The notes: generated from the sequence alone by a model not told the origin. DNA of 64,000 nt from Xenorhabdus mauleonii (GCF_900113945.1 NZ_FORG01000021.1:1-64000); one strand, 5' to 3'. Shown: positions 39,197 to 49,306, counted from the first letter of the stretch. Numbers and translations: made by a program.

Positions 39197-41851
39197 ATGG
39201 CTTGGTTTATAGCTTCTATGAATCATGGTTTTTCGACTGTTAATAAAAAAATATGCAGTAATAGAAAAAGAATATTTAATAAAAATTACATGCTCAATAA
39301 ACAAAGAATAACTAATAAAACAAATGTGAAGCCCCTGATGCCCGGAATCAAGCCACTTTCTGCCCTGATACTATTTTCGCTATTCGGTATCCAGTTTGCT
39401 TATTCTAACCCCATCGAATTCAATACTGATGCGCTGGAACTCAATGAACGCGGCAATATTGATTTGGAAAAATTTTCCCGTGCAGGTTATATCATGCCGG
39501 GGAACTATATGATGGCTGTTCGGGTAAATCAGTCTGAATTGCAGGATATGTATCCTATTGATTTTATTGTTCCGGATAATGACCCGAAAGGCAGTGAGGC
39601 TTGTGTTTCACCAGAATTGGTGAAAAAAATAGCCCTGAAATCAAAGTGGGCCGGCAAATTAGTTTGGCAGAATAATGAAAAATGTCTTGATCTGAATAGC
39701 TTGCCGGGGATGTCAGCCAAAGGGGATTTGAGTACCTATACCCTGTATTTAATTGTTCCTAAAACTTATCTGGAATATGAATCATCGGATTGGGATCCTC
39801 CTGCCCGCTGGGATGAAGGAATTCCGGGGCTATTGTTTGACTATAACCTGTATGCGCAGGCAATCAGACCTGAGCATGACAACGCCAGCCAGCGAATCAG
39901 CGCAAATGGTACGGCAGGCATAAATGCTGGCGCGTGGCGCTTCCGTGCCAATTGGCAGGCCCAGTATGATCACACAAACACTGGGAGTTCGGATAATACA
40001 AAACGCCGCAGTGTCAGAAATTGGGACTGGAGCCGTTACTATCTGTATCGTGCGCTTCCCACTCTAGAGGCTAAGTTGACTCTGGGGGAAAACTACCTTA
40101 ATTCCGATATCTTCGATAGCTTCCGTTATACGGGGATCAGCCTGGCAACAGATGAAAATATGCTGCCACCCAATTTACGTGGCTATGCCTCTGAAGTCAC
40201 TGGGATCGCGAGAACCAATGCCAAAGTTACCATCAGCCAGATGGGAAGAGTTCTGTATGAAACTCAGGTTTCTACAGGTCCATTTCGTATTCAGGATCTG
40301 AGTGATGCTGTAGCAGGGACACTGGATGTCAGAATTGAAGAGCAGGATGGCGGTGTGCAGGAGTTTCAGGTCGATACGGCAACGGTTCCTTTCCTGACAC
40401 GCCCCGGACGTGTGCAGTACAAATTTATTGGCGGGCAATCCACTAATGAAAAACATCGCCGAGAAGGCCCGGCTTTTGGTCTGGGAGAATTCTCATGGGG
40501 GATCAATAACGGCTGGTCATTATATGGCGGATTCTTGGGAGCGGGTGACTATAACGCCTTATCGCTGGGGGTTGGTCGTGATTTGCAGATGTTGGGTGCA
40601 TTGTCGTTTGATGTTACAGAATCAAGAGCAAAACTGCCGGGAGAAAACAAAACGTTTACGGGAGGATCTTATCGCCTTCGTTACTCGAAACGTTTTGAAC
40701 AATACAACAGCCAGATGACATTTGCCGGATATCGTTTCTCTCAGCGTGATTTTATGACTATGGGACAATACGTTGACCGCCGTTACCGCGATATATCTAC
40801 CGAGGGTGGAAAAGAGCTGTATACCATTAATTTGAACAAACAGTTCAATGATATAGGATTGTCCACCAGTTTCAGCTTCAGCCACCAAACTTACTGGAAC
40901 AAGCCAACGAATAACCGCTATGACCTTTCCATATCTAAACATCTGGATATCGGACGTCATAAAGGGATTTATGTCAATTTATCAGCTTATCGAAATAAAT
41001 TTAACAATAAAAAAGACGATGGCATGTACCTGGGTCTTTCCATTCCTTGGGGAGAAAGCGGGACTGTGAGTTATAACGGATTGGTGAATAATCTGGGTAA
41101 TGGACATACAGTAAGTTATTTCAATCGAATTGATGATCGTAATAACTATCGTATTTCAACGGGTGTGAATACATACGGAAGAGCAACGGTAGACGGTTAT
41201 TACACCCATTATGGTGATGAGGCTCTGGTGACTGCCAGCGCCAGCTACCAAGCCGGCAATAATACTACAGCGACACTGGGTTTACAGGGCGGAATGACTG
41301 CAACCAGTAAAGGCGTCGCTTTGCACCGTACGAACGTATCCGGGGCAACCCGTCTGATGGTGGATACCGAAGGTGTACGGAATGTGCCTGTCCAGACATT
41401 CAGTTCTTCGGTTCATACTAACTACTTTGGCAAGGCTGTACTGGCTGATGTGAACAGTTATCACCGCAATACTGCAAACATTGATCTGGATAAATTGCCG
41501 GATGATGTAGAAGCAATACGTTCGGTTCAATTGGCAACATTGACTGAAGGCGCCATTGGATACCGTAAATTTCAGGTTATATCCGGGCTTAAGGCGATGA
41601 CAATCATCCGCCTGCCTGATGGTTCGTTTCCGCCTTTTGGTGCATCCGTGACAAACGCAATCCAACGGGAGATTGGCATTGTTAGTGATGATGGATATGC
41701 CTACCTGACTGGAATAAACAAAGGTGACAAATTGTGGGTTCATTGGGATGGTCAGACTCAATGTGAGATGACGTTGCCAGATGATATCTCGACAGAGTAT
41801 TCAACCGCATTTTTGTTGAACTGCCAGCCTTCAAATGGAAATAATAAATAA
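39197..41851 (+). CDS. mrxC: fimbrial outer-membrane usher (MrxC-like)
   Basis: An 884-residue PapC/FimD-family usher: an N-terminal domain (NPIEFNTDALEL onward), a 24-strand pore with a plug domain, and two C-terminal domains. It forms the outer-membrane assembly channel. From ATG 39197 (AGAGG upstream) there are about 48 basic, hydrophilic residues before the signal-like stretch PLSALILFSLFGIQFAYS, which is unusual; ATG 39290 or 39338 would give a conventional signal. It is followed by the chaperone gene after 128 bp. Confidence 0.93.
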   Translation: MAWFIASMNHGFSTVNKKICSNRKRIFNKNYMLNKQRITNKTNVKPLMPGIKPLSALILFSLFGIQFAYSNPIEFNTDALELNERGNIDLEKFSRAGYIMPGNYMMAVRVNQSELQDMYPIDFIVPDNDPKGSEACVSPELVKKIALKSKWAGKLVWQNNEKCLDLNSLPGMSAKGDLSTYTLYLIVPKTYLEYESSDWDPPARWDEGIPGLLFDYNLYAQAIRPEHDNASQRISANGTAGINAGAWRFRANWQAQYDHTNTGSSDNTKRRSVRNWDWSRYYLYRALPTLEAKLTLGENYLNSDIFDSFRYTGISLATDENMLPPNLRGYASEVTGIARTNAKVTISQMGRVLYETQVSTGPFRIQDLSDAVAGTLDVRIEEQDGGVQEFQVDTATVPFLTRPGRVQYKFIGGQSTNEKHRREGPAFGLGEFSWGINNGWSLYGGFLGAGDYNALSLGVGRDLQMLGALSFDVTESRAKLPGENKTFTGGSYRLRYSKRFEQYNSQMTFAGYRFSQRDFMTMGQYVDRRYRDISTEGGKELYTINLNKQFNDIGLSTSFSFSHQTYWNKPTNNRYDLSISKHLDIGRHKGIYVNLSAYRNKFNNKKDDGMYLGLSIPWGESGTVSYNGLVNNLGNGHTVSYFNRIDDRNNYRISTGVNTYGRATVDGYYTHYGDEALVTASASYQAGNNTTATLGLQGGMTATSKGVALHRTNVSGATRLMVDTEGVRNVPVQTFSSSVHTNYFGKAVLADVNSYHRNTANIDLDKLPDDVEAIRSVQLATLTEGAIGYRKFQVISGLKAMTIIRLPDGSFPPFGASVTNAIQREIGIVSDDGYAYLTGINKGDKLWVHWDGQTQCEMTLPDDISTEYSTAFLLNCQPSNGNNK

Positions 41852-41979
41852 GAGTAAATAAAAAAACCAAAAAATAGGTTTTTTATAGAACATTATTTTA
41901 ATTTTCAATGCGGCAATGTCGAACTTAATTGACAGCAGTAATACATGTATACGTTTTTTAAGTATGAGCTAATAACACT

Positions 41980-42738
41980 ATGAAACTGAAAAAAATTCTA
42001 ATGATAGCCGCCGTAACGGTAACAAGTTTAATGTCAATGAATCAGGCAATGGCAGCGATAGCATTAGATCGTACCCGGGCTATTTTTAACGGCAATGAAA
42101 AATCTGTCAGCTTGAATATTGAAAATCAACATCCTGATTTACCTTATTTAGCGCAGGCATGGCTTGAAGATGAAAAGGGAAATAAAATCAACAGCCCATT
42201 TGTTGTTGTTCCGCCTGTTCAGCGTGTTGAAGCTGGAATGAAGAGCCAGATTAAGATTCAGGTACTACCCGCTGTAGCACAATTACCGCAGGACAAAGAA
42301 AGCCTGTTCTATTTCATTGTGCGTGAAATTCCACCACGCAGTGAAAAGCCAAATGTTCTGCAACTCGCGATACAAACGAAAATTAAGATGTTCTACCGCC
42401 CGGATGCGGTTATTGCGCGTCGTATCGATCTTGAAAACCCGTGGCAGGAAAAACTGACGTTAACCCGTCAGGGAAATCAATATTCAGTGAATAATCCAAC
42501 GCCGTATTACGTCACGATTGCAGAAGTTCAAAGTGAAGTTAAGGGTAAGCCAGTCAAAGATTTTAAACCATTAATGCTGGCGCCTAACAGTAGTGAAATA
42601 TTGGGTGGAACGGCCAGCGCATTCGGCAATAATCCCGTCTTGACCTATGTCAATGACTATGGCGGACACCCGCGGCTAGTTTTTAATTGTAGTGGCGATA
42701 GTTGTGCAGTGGCAAAGGCTATGGATGAAGAGAGCTGA
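41980..42738 (+). CDS. mrxD: periplasmic fimbrial chaperone (MrxD-like)
   Basis: A 252-residue PapD-family chaperone that caps subunits by donor-strand complementation. Signal peptide MKLKKILMIAAVTVTSL...AMA, then two Ig-like domains. Family features: LDRTRAIFNG, the conserved FYFIVREIPP G1-strand region (about residues 109-118), IKMFYRPDAV and the C-terminal VNDYGGHPRLVFNC. It lies between usher and minor subunit in the same orientation. Confidence 0.94.
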   Translation: MKLKKILMIAAVTVTSLMSMNQAMAAIALDRTRAIFNGNEKSVSLNIENQHPDLPYLAQAWLEDEKGNKINSPFVVVPPVQRVEAGMKSQIKIQVLPAVAQLPQDKESLFYFIVREIPPRSEKPNVLQLAIQTKIKMFYRPDAVIARRIDLENPWQEKLTLTRQGNQYSVNNPTPYYVTIAEVQSEVKGKPVKDFKPLMLAPNSSEILGGTASAFGNNPVLTYVNDYGGHPRLVFNCSGDSCAVAKAMDEES

Positions 42739-42800
42739 TTAGCTTTGGTGATCATAAAACAGGTTTCACCCGCTCATAATGAATTTTAGGATAAATAATA

Positions 42801-43379
42801 ATGAATTCGTTAAGTATAAAGCTCTCTGAGTATACGCTGAAATCATTAATTCTGTCGGCCTTGTTCCTTTTGGGAGTGAGCGGTCAACAAAGCGCTTATG
42901 CACAAGATAACCTGCGCCAAAATGTTAGAATCACGATGACGGTTCTTGCCTCTTCCTGCGTGATTAAACCAGAAGATAAAGCGATGGAAGTGGATTTTGG
43001 TAACATTAACAGCCGGGATCTTTATTTGCATCACCGTACACAAGGCCAACAATTCCGCCTGCATTTGGAGGAATGTGATTCTAAAGTAGCCCAGAAAGTG
43101 AAAATTAAGTTTTCCGGGCAGGAAAGCAAAGAGCAGCCGGGATTATTGGCATTCAATTATGGCAGTAGTGCTTCTGGCGCGGCTATTGGTATGGAAAAAC
43201 TGGATGGCACACCACTTCCTGTTAATAAAATAGCCCAATTTGCGCTGGCCAGTACGAATAATGATCATGTTATTCCGTTTCAGGCATATATCAAAGCTGA
43301 TCCCAACGCGCTTATGCGAAATAAAATTGGTGTAGGAGAGTTCAATGCAATGGCAACTTTTGAGCTCAGTTATGAATAG
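42801..43379 (+). CDS. mrxG: minor fimbrial subunit (MrxG-like)
   Basis: A 192-residue exported pilin-like protein. The signal peptide is long, ending near QSAYAQ. The mature domain has the Cys pair (SSCVIKPED and LEECDSK) and the C-terminal strand FNAMATFELSYE. By position it would be an adaptor or tip-joining subunit like MrpG. ATG 42801 directly follows AATAATA with a weak ribosome-binding site. Confidence 0.85.
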   Translation: MNSLSIKLSEYTLKSLILSALFLLGVSGQQSAYAQDNLRQNVRITMTVLASSCVIKPEDKAMEVDFGNINSRDLYLHHRTQGQQFRLHLEECDSKVAQKVKIKFSGQESKEQPGLLAFNYGSSASGAAIGMEKLDGTPLPVNKIAQFALASTNNDHVIPFQAYIKADPNALMRNKIGVGEFNAMATFELSYE

Positions 43380-43448
43380 CGGTACCGGTTTCTTGTGTGA
43401 TTTCCGTGATATTAAATCCGAGTTTGAGGCTATTTAGGGAAATAAATT

Positions 43449-44288
43449 ATGCGCCATATTAAAATGTCATTAATGAAGTTATCGGCACCATTATTTTTCT
43501 TAACTGCTTCATATGCCTATGGCGGGGCTTATGTCATGCCGGTCAATACGACGATATCGGGCAAACAAACCATTACTACAATGGAAATTGTTGAATGGAC
43601 AGAAGACGAAGGAATTGAGAACCCTTGTTATAATCAGCCGCAGTGCTATGTTGGCCCGGATGTCCAATATAACAATGGCAGACAGCCGGGTATGTATGGT
43701 TCCTGTATTGATTCAAAGGTGTGTCTGACTGATGCACATAAATACCGGACAACCGCAGAAGTCATGCGAGCTTATAAAAGCCAGCTTGGGATCCCTAAGC
43801 GTGTAACATTTCCTATCATTACTGCGGATGCACAGTGTGTCGGCTTGTTTTACACTAGACAGATATCATCAGGATATGGTGCGGCACAAAAATTTCCTAA
43901 TTCAACCTGTAATAAATTACCGCCAATAAACCAGAATTGTGAGCTTAAAGTTCCTACTGAAATTGCTTATGGTGAATTAAAAGCCTCGGAAGTTAACAAC
44001 GCAACCCGTTCTATTAATGGCGAGTTTAGTTGCGCGCTTTCTAGCAACAAAATAATGTTGCAGGTTAAATCAATTAATAATGAGTCCAAAGTTTATCTCG
44101 ATACTAATAAGCAAATTTATTCGACATTACAAATTGACGGAAAAAACGCAGCAGATGGAGTGAATGTTATCGCTAAAGGAAAATATATTCCTTCCACTTT
44201 CACTCTGACGTCAATACTGAACACATTGACACCACCGAAAGCCGGTAAATATGAAGGCACTGCAATAGTTTATTTAACTTATCTATAA
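43449..44288 (+). CDS. mrxH: MrpH-family fimbrial tip adhesin (MrxH-like)
   Basis: A 279-residue exported two-domain protein: signal peptide ending near SYAYGG, a Cys-rich N-terminal receptor domain (Cys in NPCYNQPQC, GSCIDSKVC and DAQCVG), then a pilin domain from about residue 165 (NCELKVPTEIAYGEL to EGTAIVYLTYL). The pattern matches MrpH. MrpH of Proteus binds zinc through three His; here the mature protein has only one His (DAHKYR, about residue 96), so that site is not conserved and the ligand probably differs. Confidence 0.82.
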   Translation: MRHIKMSLMKLSAPLFFLTASYAYGGAYVMPVNTTISGKQTITTMEIVEWTEDEGIENPCYNQPQCYVGPDVQYNNGRQPGMYGSCIDSKVCLTDAHKYRTTAEVMRAYKSQLGIPKRVTFPIITADAQCVGLFYTRQISSGYGAAQKFPNSTCNKLPPINQNCELKVPTEIAYGELKASEVNNATRSINGEFSCALSSNKIMLQVKSINNESKVYLDTNKQIYSTLQIDGKNAADGVNVIAKGKYIPSTFTLTSILNTLTPPKAGKYEGTAIVYLTYL

Positions 44289-44306
44289 ATTGAGAGTAAA
44301 AACATC

Positions 44307-44582
44307 ATGCACGTCAGTATGCTGGTAGGAAAAAGAATCCAAATAAAAAGAAAAGAAATTGGAATGACTGCCGCAGGGCTGGCAGAAAAAATTGGAGTGA
44401 GCCATCAGCAATTGTCACGTTATGAACGAGGAACCAATAGAATTAGCTTAGAACATTTAGTTTCTATAGCTATCGCCTTAGATACACCCGCCGATTGGTT
44501 TTTGGAGGACTGTTTCACTCCCCCAAAGGTTCACATGAATAATCAATATGCCTGTGTAGCGGAAACAATATTGGGTTTCTAA
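44307..44582 (+). CDS. mrxJ: MrpJ-like XRE-family regulator (MrxJ-like)
   Basis: A 91-residue helix-turn-helix protein with the MrpJ-family core RKEIGMTAAGLAEKIGVSHQQLSRYERGTNRIS (given in pieces) at about residues 14-46. MrpJ, made from the last gene of fimbrial operons, represses flagellar genes and links adhesion to loss of motility. It starts 19 bp after the adhesin stop codon, within the same operon, and is followed by a terminator. There is no sign of its own promoter. Confidence 0.88.
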   Translation: MHVSMLVGKRIQIKRKEIGMTAAGLAEKIGVSHQQLSRYERGTNRISLEHLVSIAIALDTPADWFLEDCFTPPKVHMNNQYACVAETILGF

Positions 44583-44610
44583 AAAGCGAAAAATAACGTG
44601 TTAGTGTTTC

Positions 44611-44642
44611 AAGCCATTCCTGTTTAGGAATGGCTTTTTTGT
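44611..44642 (+). terminator. Rho-independent terminator of the fimbrial operon
   Basis: AAGCCATTCCT and AGGAATGGCTT form an 11-bp perfect stem with a 4-base loop followed by TTTTGTT. Confidence 0.95.
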
Positions 44643-44689
44643 TGAATTTTTCATCGGAAAAGAGGCGCCAAAAAACGTCCAAATGGTTA

Positions 44690-44997
44690 ACAATTAGTAC
44701 CAAACTGTTAACCACTGTTTTTTCCCCTTTTTTTACCTTCCCCCATCTTCATTCAGCCCGAAAAAATCAATACAATGCATTGATTAGTTTGTAAAAAAAT
44801 TCTACCCAATCTGAATATCATTTCTTGCGCTCTCCTCACTGTCATTTTCATAATTTTTAAAATATTTTTTATAAATTCAAATTGCTCGATTTCGAAAGAT
44901 TTATAAAACACACAGTTAAATTATGTTGGAATAATAACCTGTTAATATATCAAAATTAAGTTTTATCATCCTCGGTTAACAGTTTGGTACTAATTGT
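44690..44997. repeat. candidate invertible DNA element: 24-bp perfect inverted repeats flanking 260 bp
   Basis: Left arm 44690-44713 begins ACAATTAGTACC and ends CTGTTAACC. Right arm 44974-44997 is its exact reverse complement. The spacer 44714-44973 is AT-rich, contains no gene, and has a promoter-like TTGCGC-N18-CATAAT (44825-44854, plus strand) and a dyad AATCAAT-N7-ATTGATT (44765-44785). The left site is itself GGTTAACA-N13-TGTTAACC, like paired recombinase half-sites. The right arm lies inside the last codons of the adjacent FimB-like recombinase gene. Size and layout resemble fimS (314 bp) and the mrp switch. Confidence 0.85.
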
Positions 44998-45585
44998 AGA
45001 CAATTTTCGTTTTCCATTTTCCTGCCATATGGTTTCGAAGCGACCCGCATTACTCGCGGTGTAGCGGACAGTATGGCGAATATTTCGGTGGCCTAAATAG
45101 TCCTGAATTAAACGGGTATCGACACCATTGTCCGCTAGAGCGTAACCGCAAGAATGTCGTAACATGTGCGGATTCGCGCAAACCGCTAAATTAGCCTTTA
45201 TACTCGTTTGTCGAATGATTTTATAAAACTGCTGGCGTGACATTCGCGCACCGGTTCGTGACAGGAACAGCCAGTCACTTTGATCGCTGTTTTTGTAGCG
45301 TTGGCGCAGGGAAAGCCATTGCCGTATTAGCTGAATTTCACGTGTTACCATGGGATGAACTGTAGAAAAGCCATTTTTCAGGCGTTCCACACGTAGTTTT
45401 TTTTCCTCCAAATCGACATCAGACAGTTTTAAACCAAGTAACTCAGAGACCCGAAATCCATGAATAAAGCCCATAAATATCATGCAGGTATTTCGTTCGG
45501 CATGAGGGTGTTTTTCCAGTTCCTTAAGCAAGATTTCAATTTCTGAGTGGGTTAGGTATTTACGTTTCATGATGATGTTTGACAC
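44956..45585 (-). CDS. FimB/MrpI-like tyrosine recombinase with its 3' end in an invertible repeat
   Basis: A 209-residue phage-integrase-family recombinase of the short fimbrial type. The catalytic residues are all present: Arg in GFRVSELLGL (about residue 49), His-x2-Arg in PHMLRHSCGY, His in GHRNIRHTVRY and the Tyr in VRYTASN. Codons 197-204 (TISTKLLT) lie in the right arm of the 24-bp inverted repeat, and the last five residues (EDDKT) in the invertible spacer. Inversion would keep the frame open and replace EDDKT with a 26-residue hydrophobic-rich tail ending NALISL. It is convergent with the fimbrial operon. Confidence 0.9.
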   Translation of the reverse strand: MSNIIMKRKYLTHSEIEILLKELEKHPHAERNTCMIFMGFIHGFRVSELLGLKLSDVDLEEKKLRVERLKNGFSTVHPMVTREIQLIRQWLSLRQRYKNSDQSDWLFLSRTGARMSRQQFYKIIRQTSIKANLAVCANPHMLRHSCGYALADNGVDTRLIQDYLGHRNIRHTVRYTASNAGRFETIWQENGKRKLSTISTKLLTEDDKT

Positions 45586-45955
45586 AGTATTCGACTCCCT
45601 ATGGTTATCAAAATATGGTTATCAAAGATACCTACTATGATTGTTGCTGATTATTTAAAGACTGCAATAATTAAAGTGTACTCTAAGTGCCGCTACTGAT
45701 ATCCCGCCTCTTTGAATACGATGACGCTCATATGAAATAAAAAATAAATGCGTGTTCCTGCTGACTAGGGGAATTTTTCAAAAGAAAAATCAGCCTTAAT
45801 ACAATTATTAACCATAATTCGATTGATGGGATGACAGAAATTCGTGATTGGCAAATGTGGGTATTTAGTGGGGCGTTAATTATTCGGATTGGCAGCTTTG
45901 CGCATTGAGATAATTAAAAAAGCAACGTGGCTTATAAGGGCATTATATTTAATCA
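45586..45955. other. upstream region of the recombinase gene, no other gene seen
   Basis: About 370 bp of AT-rich DNA that should hold the recombinase promoter. I see no convincing open frame or known site. Confidence 0.5.
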
Positions 45956-45983
45956 CCAGCCACATAATTATTTATGCGGCTGG
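45956..45983 (-). terminator. hairpin downstream of carB, possible terminator
   Basis: CCAGCCACATAA and TTATGCGGCTGG pair over 12 positions with one G-T type mismatch and a TTAT loop, 82 bp beyond the carB stop codon. The T run on the minus strand is weak. Confidence 0.5.
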
Positions 45984-46064
45984 GGGCTTACTTCCAAGAT
46001 AAAAACGCTTCGAAGACAAAAGTACGCCTAAACCAAATGGATTAGGACGTACAATTGTTTGGAT

Positions 46065-49000
46065 TTATTTGACGATCTTGGCATGCATTTCTTGGACAGA
46101 AATCACCTGCTCTGTCGGATTTGCACTGAGTGCCATTGTTGTTGCAAAACCGCCATTCAGGGTAGTGTCATAGTGCACTTTATATTGCAGTGCGCTGCGA
46201 CGCAGCAATTTAGAATCTTCAATCGCCTGACGGCCAGCGGTGGTATTGACAATGTAGTCATATTCACCATTTTTGATTCTGTCCTGAATATGCGGACGTC
46301 CTTCATGAACTTTATTCACCAGACGTGGGTTAATGCCTGCTTCGCCCAACACAACGGCTGTACCGTGAGTCGCATCCAACTCAAAGCCATGATTGAGCAA
46401 CTTAGCCGCCAAATCGACAACGCGTTCTTTATCCCCTTCGCGTACAGACAGCAATGCCCTGCCTTGTTTGCGCATGGTGGAGTTACTGCCCAACATCGCT
46501 TTTGAGAAGGCTTCGGCAAAAGTGCGGCCAACACCCATGACTTCGCCTGTTGAGCGCATTTCAGGCCCCAGGATTGGGTCAACACCCGGGAATTTATTGA
46601 ATGGCAGCACCACTTCTTTTACAGAGTAGTAAGGTGGAATGATTTCTTCAGTCGCACCTTGCTTGAGCAGTGATTGGCCAGCCATCACACGTGCAGCGAC
46701 TTTCGCCAGTGGCAAACCGGTTGCCTTGGAAACAAAAGGTACGGTACGTGCTGCGCGAGGGTTCACTTCAATCAGATAGACTTCGTTGTCTTTCACGGCA
46801 AATTGGACGTTCATCAAACCACGGACACGCAGTTCAAAGGCCAGTTTTTCTACTTGCTGGCGCATAACATCCTGAATTTCCTTGCTTAAAGTATAAGCCG
46901 GCAAAGAGCAAGCGGAGTCACCGGAGTGAACACCGGCTTGTTCGATATGCTCCATGATGCCGCCGATCAAGACGCGTTCACCGTCACAGATAGCATCGAC
47001 ATCAACTTCAACCGCATCATCAAGGAAGCGATCCAGCAGAACAGGTGCATCGTTGGAAACACTCACTGCCGTCTGGAAATAACGACGCAGGTCGGATTCG
47101 TCGTAAACGATTTCCATTGCGCGTCCACCCAATACATAAGAAGGACGAACGACCAGCGGATAACCCAATGCATTACCTTTTTCAATCGCTTGTTCGATAG
47201 TGGTTACGGTCGCATTAGCCGGTTGTTTCAGGCCAAGGCGATTGACCGCTTGCTGGAAGCGTTCACGATCTTCTGCACGGTCAATGGCATCAGGGCTGGT
47301 ACCGATAATTGGTACGCCTGCGGCTTCCAATTCACGTGCCAGTTTCAGCGGAGTTTGACCGCCATACTGAACAATAACGCCTTTTGGCTGTTCAACACGA
47401 ACGATTTCCAGTACGTCTTCCAGTGTGACAGGTTCAAAGTAAAGGCGATCAGAAGTATCGTAATCTGTCGAAACCGTTTCTGGGTTACAGTTGACCATGA
47501 TGGTTTCATAACCATCTTCACGCAGGGCCAGTGATGCATGAACACAGCAGTAGTCGAATTCAATGCCTTGCCCAATGCGGTTCGGGCCACCGCCCAATAC
47601 CATGATTTTCGGCTTGTCGTTGTTCGGGTTCGCTTCGCATTCATCTTCGTATGTGGAGTACATGTAAGCAGTATCGGTGGAAAACTCTGCCGCACAGGTA
47701 TCGACACGCTTATAAACCGGATACAGGTTGTAATCGTGGCGCAGTTTGCGAAGTTCTTTATCTGAGACTCCCACCAGTTTTGCCAGATGGGCATCGGCAA
47801 AACCTTTGCGTTTCAGGTGACGCAAGAGATCAAAATTCAGGCTATTGATACCTTGTTCCGCCACTTGCTCTTCCAGGCGGATCAACTCTTCAATTTGTAC
47901 CAAGAACCAGCGGTCAATGTTGGTCAGATTGAAGATGCCATCAACGGACATGCCTGCGCGGAAAGCGTCAGCGACATACCAAATACGTTCAGCACCCGCA
48001 CTTTTCAATTCACTGCGGATTTTGGTCAGGGATTGTGGATCATCCAAACTGATTTTAGGATCAAACCCTGTTGCGCCAACTTCCAGACCACGCAAGGCTT
48101 TCTGCAAAGATTCCTGGAAAGTGCGGCCAATCGCCATGACTTCACCAACAGATTTCATCTGAGTTGTCAGGCGATCATTGCTGCCAGCGAATTTTTCGAA
48201 ATTGAAGCGAGGAATTTTCGTCACGACGTAATCGATGGAAGGCTCGAAAGAAGCAGGAGTCCGCCCGCCCGTGATGTCATTCATCAGTTCATCAAGGGTG
48301 TAGCCAACGGCCAATTTTGCCGCGATTTTCGCAATTGGGAAGCCGGTTGCCTTGGAAGCCAGCGCTGATGAACGGGATACACGCGGGTTCATTTCGATAA
48401 TGATCAGGCGGCCATTTTTCGGGTTCACCGCAAACTGTACGTTTGACCCCCCAGTTTCTACGCCGATTTCACGCAATACCGCCATCGAGGCGTTACGCAT
48501 GATTTGGTATTCTTTGTCTGTCAGTGTCTGTGCAGGCGCTACGGTGATGGAGTCACCGGTGTGGATGCCCATCGGGTCGAAGTTTTCAATCGAGCAAACG
48601 ATAATGCAGTTATCGTTTTTATCCCGCACCACTTCCATTTCATACTCTTTCCAGCCAATCAATGATTCATCAATCAACAGCTCATTGGTTGGGGAGAGAT
48701 CTAAACCGCGTTCGCAAATCTCTTCAAATTCTTCACGGTTGTAGGCGATACCACCGCCAGTTCCACCCATAGTGAAAGAAGGGCGGATAATACAAGGGAA
48801 GCCAACGTCTTCAGCAACAGCCAGCGCTTCTTCCATAGTATGTGCAATGCCGGAGCGTGCAGTATCCAAGCCGATTTTTTTCATCGCCTTGTCAAAGCGC
48901 TGGCGATCTTCTGCTTTATCAATTGCATCGGCAGTTGCGCCAATCATGGTGACGCCAAATTCTTCCAGTACGCCCTGACGTTCCAATTCCAGTGCGCAGT

Positions 49001-49289
49001 TAAGGGCTGTCTGACCACCCATCGTTGGCAAGACGGCATCCGGGCGCTCTTTTTCAATGATTTTGCGCACGACTTCCCAGTGGATTGGCTCGATATAAGT
49101 CGCATCTGCCATTTCAGGGTCGGTCATAATGGTTGCTGGGTTTGAGTTCACCAAAATGACACGATAGCCTTCTTCACGCAGGGCTTTACATGCCTGTGCG
49201 CCGGAGTAGTCAAATTCACATGCCTGACCGATAACAATTGGGCCAGCGCCTAAGATCAGGATACTTTTAATATCAGTACGTTTTGCCAT
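46065..49289 (-). CDS. carB: carbamoyl-phosphate synthase large subunit
   Basis: A 1074-residue subunit that makes carbamoyl phosphate from bicarbonate, ammonia and two ATP for arginine and pyrimidine synthesis. It shows the expected internal duplication: two ATP-grasp halves with [17 protein letters not shown] at the start and [17 protein letters not shown] in the second half (about residue 560). The C-terminal regulatory domain includes [23 protein letters not shown] in pieces. It lies 17 bp after carA, in the same operon. Confidence 0.99.
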   Translation of the reverse strand: MAKRTDIKSILILGAGPIVIGQACEFDYSGAQACKALREEGYRVILVNSNPATIMTDPEMADATYIEPIHWEVVRKIIEKERPDAVLPTMGGQTALNCALELERQGVLEEFGVTMIGATADAIDKAEDRQRFDKAMKKIGLDTARSGIAHTMEEALAVAEDVGFPCIIRPSFTMGGTGGGIAYNREEFEEICERGLDLSPTNELLIDESLIGWKEYEMEVVRDKNDNCIIVCSIENFDPMGIHTGDSITVAPAQTLTDKEYQIMRNASMAVLREIGVETGGSNVQFAVNPKNGRLIIIEMNPRVSRSSALASKATGFPIAKIAAKLAVGYTLDELMNDITGGRTPASFEPSIDYVVTKIPRFNFEKFAGSNDRLTTQMKSVGEVMAIGRTFQESLQKALRGLEVGATGFDPKISLDDPQSLTKIRSELKSAGAERIWYVADAFRAGMSVDGIFNLTNIDRWFLVQIEELIRLEEQVAEQGINSLNFDLLRHLKRKGFADAHLAKLVGVSDKELRKLRHDYNLYPVYKRVDTCAAEFSTDTAYMYSTYEDECEANPNNDKPKIMVLGGGPNRIGQGIEFDYCCVHASLALREDGYETIMVNCNPETVSTDYDTSDRLYFEPVTLEDVLEIVRVEQPKGVIVQYGGQTPLKLARELEAAGVPIIGTSPDAIDRAEDRERFQQAVNRLGLKQPANATVTTIEQAIEKGNALGYPLVVRPSYVLGGRAMEIVYDESDLRRYFQTAVSVSNDAPVLLDRFLDDAVEVDVDAICDGERVLIGGIMEHIEQAGVHSGDSACSLPAYTLSKEIQDVMRQQVEKLAFELRVRGLMNVQFAVKDNEVYLIEVNPRAARTVPFVSKATGLPLAKVAARVMAGQSLLKQGATEEIIPPYYSVKEVVLPFNKFPGVDPILGPEMRSTGEVMGVGRTFAEAFSKAMLGSNSTMRKQGRALLSVREGDKERVVDLAAKLLNHGFELDATHGTAVVLGEAGINPRLVNKVHEGRPHIQDRIKNGEYDYIVNTTAGRQAIEDSKLLRRSALQYKVHYDTTLNGGFATTMALSANPTEQVISVQEMHAKIVK

Positions 49290-49306
49290 TTTTTATTTTC
49301 TCCTGA

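Noticed and set aside
44515..44715. 66-codon minus-strand open frame starting in the left arm of the inverted repeat
   Set aside because: It runs through the terminator hairpin of the fimbrial operon and has no ribosome-binding site, so it is unlikely to be the switch target. I keep a small doubt because its start would sit inside the repeat.
46926..47534. Long plus-strand open frames opposite carB (also 47787-48368)
   Set aside because: They mirror the carB coding frame, have no ribosome-binding sites and give Cys/Phe-rich products typical of antisense shadows.
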